This document shows positions 15,218-19,036 of a DNA stretch of 19,036 bases, one piece after another (position 1 is the first letter of the stretch; each line of letters starts with the position of its first letter). Position numbers and translations under genes: made by a program. The notes beneath the pieces are model-generated. The model worked only from the letters and a program-made list of their open reading frames with translations, ran no database searches and had not been told where the DNA came from. The stretch is from an uncultured Parasutterella sp. (lineage in GTDB: Bacteria > Pseudomonadota > Gammaproteobacteria > Burkholderiales > Burkholderiaceae_F), in the NCBI GenBank assembly GCA_900766055.1, contig CAAFTZ010000042.1, positions 1 through 19,036 on the forward strand, written 5' to 3'.

Positions 15218-16705
15218 ATGAAACTAACTCGAAGAAATATCCTAAAAACATCTGTTCTTTCAGGCGCTGCTATTCTGGCCGGGACATCTCAAGCGACACC
15301 CGTTAATGCTCCTGCCAAGTGGGACGCAACCTATGATGTCGTTATCATCGGGGCAGGCGGCGGAGGCATGATGGCTGCTCATTATGCTGCCGAGAAGGGC
15401 CTCAAACCTGTCGTTTTGGAAAAATTGGCTTTCCCGGGAGGGTCCAGCGCAGTTTGCGGCGGCCAGCTCTCTATCGCTGACAGCCCAATCCAAAGAGAAA
15501 AAGGAATTAAGGACAGCGAAGAACTATTTAAAAAAGAAATGCTAAAAGTCGGTCAAAATAAAAACGATCCGGCTCTTGTCGAAGCTCACATCAAAAGTAT
15601 CCGAGAAGTTTTCAATTTCATTCACAACACTCTCGGGGCAAGACCAAAGTCCGTCAATGCTGTCTCCGGAATGAGTGTGCCGAGGGCGCATTTATATTAC
15701 CCTCCTTCAAAGTTGCTGACTCAAATTTTTACCTATGTCAAAGATCAGCAGGGTGTCCCCTTCTTGTTTAATACACCGGCGGAAAGGCTAATTTGGGATG
15801 AAGGAAGAATTGTAGGCGTCCGAGCCAGGAAGGGCTCTGAAGTTTTAAATATCAGAGCACTCAAAGGTGTCATCATTGCAAGCGGCGGATTCCAGTACTC
15901 TAAAGAATTAATGGAAAAATATAACCCGCTGATGGCTAAAGTCACACCCGCCGGCTGCAAAGGAAATACAGGTGACGGTCTAAAAATGGCGCAGGCTTAC
16001 GGCGCGGATGTGCTTGACACTAATTACATTAAAGCAACATTCGGCTACCAGCTCGGAAATTATCCGGATTCCGTCCATTGCTATTACGCGGGTGCAATTA
16101 TCGTCAACCATGAAGGAAAGAGGTTCGTGAACGAATCCAAATCTTACAAACTGCTGAGCGATGCTGCCTTGGCTCAGCCGGACGAATACACCTTCCAACT
16201 CTTTGACGAAAATATTCGAAACCGCAGAATTAAAGAGCATCCCCGCAATGCGATGGTTCTGAACAATGAATTCCTCAACGCCGGAAAAGATGCTCCCTTC
16301 TGCTTCTGTGGCGCAACGCTCGAAGAAGTCGCGAAAAAAGCAGGCGTAAACGTTGAAAATCTCAAAGAGACGGTTGCTAAATATAATTCAGATATTGAAA
16401 TGAACGGGAAAGACAGTGTTTTCGGACGTGATTCGCTCACGTCAGGTTTCGGCAAGCCTTTCAAGATTGAGAAGGGACCTTTCTTCCTCTATCCCACAAA
16501 ACCAAGATGTATTGCCACATATTGTGGTTTAAGAATCGACGCGAATGCACGAGTCATTGATGTTTTCGGAGAAGCGATTCTCGGACTCTATGCCTGCGGG
16601 GAGGCAACTGGCGGAGTCCACGGTGCAGCTTATATGACAGGCACGGCTCTAGGCAAAGCTTTCTCATTCGGCAGATTGGCTGCACTGGATATCGCAAACA
16701 GCTAA
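15218..16705 (+). CDS. Tat-exported flavoprotein 3, tyrosine-type active site
   Basis: A 495-residue protein starting at ATG 15218, set by AAGGAG 5 bases upstream and a Tat signal right after it (TRRNILK, residues 4-10). The frame is open back to 15110 but the extra residues spoil the signal. The FAD motif VVIIGAGGGG is at 41-50, with FPGGSS at 72-77 and ASGGF at 221-225. At the three fumarate reductase catalytic positions it differs: GKRFVNESKSY has Y310 where R is expected; TYCG replaces HTMGG, with A433 for the histidine; and HGAAYMTG has Y472 for the second arginine. NES-x-Y followed by a C-terminal tyrosine recalls 3-ketosteroid dehydrogenases, whose catalysis uses tyrosines. The substrate is probably an enone or neutral enoate rather than a dicarboxylate. 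There is no heme domain and no cytochrome gene nearby. It is likely activated by the divergent TtrSR-like pair. Confidence 0.87.
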   Translation: MKLTRRNILKTSVLSGAAILAGTSQATPVNAPAKWDATYDVVIIGAGGGGMMAAHYAAEKGLKPVVLEKLAFPGGSSAVCGGQLSIADSPIQREKGIKDSEELFKKEMLKVGQNKNDPALVEAHIKSIREVFNFIHNTLGARPKSVNAVSGMSVPRAHLYYPPSKLLTQIFTYVKDQQGVPFLFNTPAERLIWDEGRIVGVRARKGSEVLNIRALKGVIIASGGFQYSKELMEKYNPLMAKVTPAGCKGNTGDGLKMAQAYGADVLDTNYIKATFGYQLGNYPDSVHCYYAGAIIVNHEGKRFVNESKSYKLLSDAALAQPDEYTFQLFDENIRNRRIKEHPRNAMVLNNEFLNAGKDAPFCFCGATLEEVAKKAGVNVENLKETVAKYNSDIEMNGKDSVFGRDSLTSGFGKPFKIEKGPFFLYPTKPRCIATYCGLRIDANARVIDVFGEAILGLYACGEATGGVHGAAYMTGTALGKAFSFGRLAALDIANS

Positions 16706-16795
16706 TCGTTCGTCAATAGTTGCACCGAAATATATAAACATTTCTATTCCAAATGAATGATTCTTTCCGAAGAGGATCATAAGGTGCTGAACCAG

Positions 16796-16830
16796 TTCTC
16801 GGGATTGGATAAGAAAGCCAATTCCGAGAA
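16796..16830 (+). other. Strong hairpin between flavoproteins 3 and 4
   Basis: TTCTCGGGATTGG (16796-16808) pairs with CCAATTCCGAGAA (16818-16830), with one internal G-U, around a 9-base loop. No T-run follows, so it is either a weak terminator of the gene at 15218 or a processing/stability element. It lies in the 195-base spacer ahead of the second paralogue. Confidence 0.5.
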
Positions 16831-16847
16831 ATCATGAGTCTTGTATC

Positions 16848-16874
16848 TTCGCCACCTTTGAGAAGAAAGGCGAA
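16848..16874 (+). other. Second hairpin in the leader of flavoprotein 4
   Basis: TTCGCC (16848-16853) pairs with GGCGAA (16869-16874), with CCTTT/AAAGG as an alternative inner pairing. It ends 26 bases before the ATG at 16901 and leaves the AAAAGG ribosome-binding sequence free. It may be the base of the leader of flavoprotein 4. Confidence 0.35.
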
Positions 16875-16900
16875 ATCAATATTTCAAAAGGTCGATAACT

Positions 16901-18379
16901 ATGCTCAATAGACGCAGTTTCTTAAAAACCGGCGTTATCTCTACGCTTGCAGCAACTTCCCAAGCCCACGCCTTTACTCCGGCTCCTCAAAAATGGGACG
17001 CTGAATATGACATTATCATTATCGGTGCGGGGGACGGCGGTCTTGCTGCCGGCTGCTTGGCCATGCAGAAAGGCCTTAAAACGCTCATTCTGGAAAAAAC
17101 AGCCATCGTAGGCGGGTCTTCCCTTCTTTGCGGAGGAAAATGGGCTGTTACAGATACGGTCGATCAGCATGAAAGGGGTATTATTGACAGCGACGAGAAG
17201 GCATTGGCGGATATGCTGAAGACTGGGCAGTATAAAAACGATCCCGAACTCATCAAGGCTTATCTTAAGGAAACGAAAGAACACTACAACTTCATTCGTC
17301 TTGAAAGAGGCTTCAAACCCACGGAAATCACTCATGGCGGAGGCTCGACTGTTCCGAGAGCTCATAATTTTCCTCCTCCTCTTTTGGTCGGCGACATGAA
17401 AAAATACGTGCTGGAGAAAGGAGCCGATCTCAAACTCAATACGCCAGCAGAACGCCTTGTTTGGGATAATGAGCTGGAAGGCATAGGCGGTGTGAAAGCA
17501 AAAAACAAGGATGGGCAAATTCTCTACTTCAAAGCAAAGAAAGGGGTTTTATTAGCAGCCGGCGGCTTCGCTATGAATCCTAAAATGCTCCAAAGGTTTA
17601 ACCCGTTGATGCTTAAAGCACAGGCAAGGGCCGGAGGAGGTTGTACGGGCGACGGGATCTTAATGGCAATGGCTTATGGAGCCGATACCTTAGATACTGA
17701 ATACATTAAGGCAACTTTCTGCTATCCGGCAAATCCTCGTCATTCCGGAAGCTGCCAGGCTTTCTGGAGCGGCGCAATTATCACAAACAAAAAAGGCAAG
17801 AGAATCGTCGATGAATCAGTATCCTACAAACTCTTAGGGGACGCAGCCCTAAAAGAAGAAAATGGAATTGCTTACATCGTTTTTGATGAACCAATCAGAC
17901 AAAAACGAATGAAAGCGAAGCTGGTAGAGAAAAAATGGATGGAACTCTATGATCAGGGTAAAGAGCCTGAATGCGCTTTTCGAGGAAACACAATCGAGGA
18001 AGTAGCAATAAAAGCTGGCCTCGATCCAAAAGGCCTAAAAGAGACGATTACTCGCTACAACTCCAACATAGACAACAAAATACCCGATCCAGATTTCAAT
18101 CGAACAAGTATTAACTCGGGATCAGGAGAATTAGTAAAAATCGAAACTGGACCTTTTTATATCTATCCGGCCACAGCTCGCCTTATTGCCACCTACTGCG
18201 GAGTCAAAATCAACACTAAAGCAGAAGTTCTAAACGTCTTCGGAGAAAAAATTCCACACTTGTACGCATGCGGTGAAATGACGGGCGGCGTTCATGGAGC
18301 TGCTTACATGACAGGGTCATCCATCGGAAAGGCAATGGCCTTTGGAAGAATTGCCGTGAAATCAATGATGGAAAGCTAG
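16901..18379 (+). CDS. Tat-exported flavoprotein 4, tyrosine-type active site
   Basis: A 492-residue paralogue of the gene at 15218, similar along its whole length; both share YDxxIIGAG, YNP/FNPLM, TxYIKATF and HGAAYMTG. The Tat motif is NRRSFLK (3-9), FAD binding is IIIIGAGDGG (38-47), with VGGSS at 70-74 and AAGGF at 219-223. The same substitutions occur: Y309 in KRIVDESVSY, A430 and TYCG for HTMGG, and Y469 in HGAAY. The carboxylate-clamping arginines are missing in both copies, so this is an inherited subfamily feature and not decay. The substrate pocket differs between copies (for example CYPANPRHSGSCQAFWSG, residues 274-291, against GYQLGNYPDSVHCYYAG in copy 3), suggesting related but distinct substrates. 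AAAAGG precedes the ATG. Two hairpins separate it from copy 3. An intrinsic terminator follows at 18498. Confidence 0.87.
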   Translation: MLNRRSFLKTGVISTLAATSQAHAFTPAPQKWDAEYDIIIIGAGDGGLAAGCLAMQKGLKTLILEKTAIVGGSSLLCGGKWAVTDTVDQHERGIIDSDEKALADMLKTGQYKNDPELIKAYLKETKEHYNFIRLERGFKPTEITHGGGSTVPRAHNFPPPLLVGDMKKYVLEKGADLKLNTPAERLVWDNELEGIGGVKAKNKDGQILYFKAKKGVLLAAGGFAMNPKMLQRFNPLMLKAQARAGGGCTGDGILMAMAYGADTLDTEYIKATFCYPANPRHSGSCQAFWSGAIITNKKGKRIVDESVSYKLLGDAALKEENGIAYIVFDEPIRQKRMKAKLVEKKWMELYDQGKEPECAFRGNTIEEVAIKAGLDPKGLKETITRYNSNIDNKIPDPDFNRTSINSGSGELVKIETGPFYIYPATARLIATYCGVKINTKAEVLNVFGEKIPHLYACGEMTGGVHGAAYMTGSSIGKAMAFGRIAVKSMMES

Positions 18380-18497
18380 CATCAATCAATGATTGGTTCA
18401 GCAACTACCTCCGCCACAATTTGACTTCTAAAGGTGTTAGAGACTGCAGTTAAGATCCAACAGCCAACTAAGAATGACAAGAACTTAGATAGGTATT

Positions 18498-18538
18498 TTT
18501 GCAGGGATTGCCGACGATCCCTGCAAACTTATTTTTTA
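18498..18538 (+). terminator. Intrinsic terminator of the flavoprotein 3/4 unit
   Basis: TTTGCAGGGAT (18498-18508) pairs perfectly with ATCCCTGCAAA (18517-18527) around an 8-base loop, followed by CTTATTTTTTA. This is a textbook rho-independent terminator, about 120 bases after the stop codon of the gene at 16901. Confidence 0.88.
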
Positions 18539-18548
18539 CTTCGTGGAG

Positions 18549-18722
18549 ATGTACAAAAGCTGTTAAGTTTTTTGCCGTTTTGGTCGCGGATAGAGTTTGA
18601 TTTGTAAGGATGGGGTAATGGAGTAGATGTTCCTGGTGCACTGTCGTTAAAGCACTCCGACTGATTCTTTTTTTTCAAAAATCATCAATCACCAAAAATT
18701 TTCGCTTTATTTCCTTTGACAC
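18549..18722 (-). pseudogene. Decayed 5' fragment of a second CYTH-domain gene
   Basis: On the minus strand, GTG at 18722 has GGAGG 8 bases upstream and reads SKEIKRKFLVIDDF before TGA. Shifting frame gives ESVGVL-stop-RQ, matching AVGVLYRQ in the CYTH gene that starts at 12257. A further shifted piece has weak similarity to its next strand. The two copies align codon by codon over the first 13 residues. The ExExK motif has become EIKRK. Several stops and shifts in under 180 bases, and no trace of the C-terminal half, make it a remnant. The left limit is approximate and the operon terminator lies beside it. Confidence 0.7.
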
Positions 18723-18959
18723 CACGGACGCCTCCAATTTTAGATTCCGATTATAAATAGCATGTGTTTTTCGACCCAACTATATATGAGAAGCAAACAA
18801 TGCGAAGCAACTAATCTTAGCCCTTTGGCTAATATAACGAAAAAAGGGTTAATTAAATAATTTTAAATATCTAACAATAAAAATAATTAAAAATGGTAAA
18901 CAATAGGAGTAAATTAGCAAACTAATTCTAGTAAAGCTCAGCATTTGCCAATCGAAGAG
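18723..18959. other. AT-rich stretch with no gene
   Basis: No open frame of note. It holds two small inverted repeats, TTAGCC-CTTT-GGCTAA (18817-18832) and AATTAG-CAAA-CTAATT (18912-18927), in very AT-rich sequence. Nothing here can be assigned a function. Confidence 0.5.
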
Positions 18960-19025
18960 GCCTATAAATATGGAAGTGAGATGGCCTCAAACTCGGAAGT
19001 CAAAAAGCCTCAAATCCGGAAGTCA
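18960..19025. repeat. Three direct repeats of 19-20 bases, possible insertion-sequence end
   Basis: GCCTCAAACTCGGAAGTCA (18984-19002) and GCCTCAAATCCGGAAGTCA (19007-19025) differ at two of 19 bases. A third, poorer copy starts at 18960 (GCCTATAAATATGGAAGTGA). The period is 23-24 bases. Multiple short direct repeats at an end are typical of IS21-family elements, where the transposase binds them. No transposase is inside the window, so this is a suggestion only. Confidence 0.5.
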
Positions 19026-19036
19026 CTTTCGTTAAA

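Overview
The window looks like part of a gut-type betaproteobacterial chromosome (Burkholderiales, most like the Sutterella/Parasutterella group). The reasons are two Burkholderiales-style 16-strand porins, a high density of exported flavoprotein reductases with separate small tetraheme cytochromes c, moderate GC with AT-rich spacers, and a TtrSR-like two-component system. This placement is inference from gene content; no rRNA or tRNA is present to confirm it. The whole window reads as an accessory island for anaerobic respiration of organic acceptors in the periplasm.

Left part (1-3124): the tail of a probable LysR regulator runs into the edge. It faces a porin plus a Crp-like sensor protein with no DNA-binding domain, both on the minus strand. 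Divergent from the porin is a complete LysR regulator (2180-3124). The spacers on its two sides share two 11-base sequences, so it probably controls both the porin side and the operon downstream.

Central operon 1 (3263-6888, closed by a strong hairpin terminator): a Tat-exported fumarate-reductase-like flavoprotein, a tetraheme cytochrome c (together a 'split' flavocytochrome c), and a Tat-exported protein of the histidine/phenylalanine ammonia-lyase fold. The lyase homologue lacks the serine from which the family's MIO electrophile is made. A folded, exported MIO-less lyase beside an enoate reductase and its electron donor is the most unusual thing here.

Central operon 2 (7178-10253): a Sec-exported flavoprotein with a different active site, a second tetraheme cytochrome 14 bases downstream, and a porin whose ribosome-binding site lies inside a perfect cUUCGg hairpin. 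A MocR-type (GntR plus aminotransferase-like) regulator converges on it with overlapping stop codons; its PLP pocket has lost most conserved residues except the lysine.

Right part (11785-19036): a CYTH-domain gene broken by one missing T, an empty AT-rich gap, then a TtrSR-like response regulator/sensor kinase pair. The pair is divergent from two paralogous Tat flavoproteins (15218-16705, 16901-18379) in which the two substrate-binding arginines of fumarate reductases are both tyrosines, as in 3-ketosteroid dehydrogenases. The pair ends with an intrinsic terminator. Beyond it lie a decayed second copy of the CYTH gene's 5' part and, at the edge, three 19-20-base direct repeats that may be the end of an insertion sequence.

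In combined action the porins would admit acceptors to the periplasm. Quinol-derived electrons would reach the soluble tetraheme cytochromes, and the flavoproteins would reduce C=C bonds of their substrates. Each module carries its own regulator. The substrates cannot be read from sequence alone.
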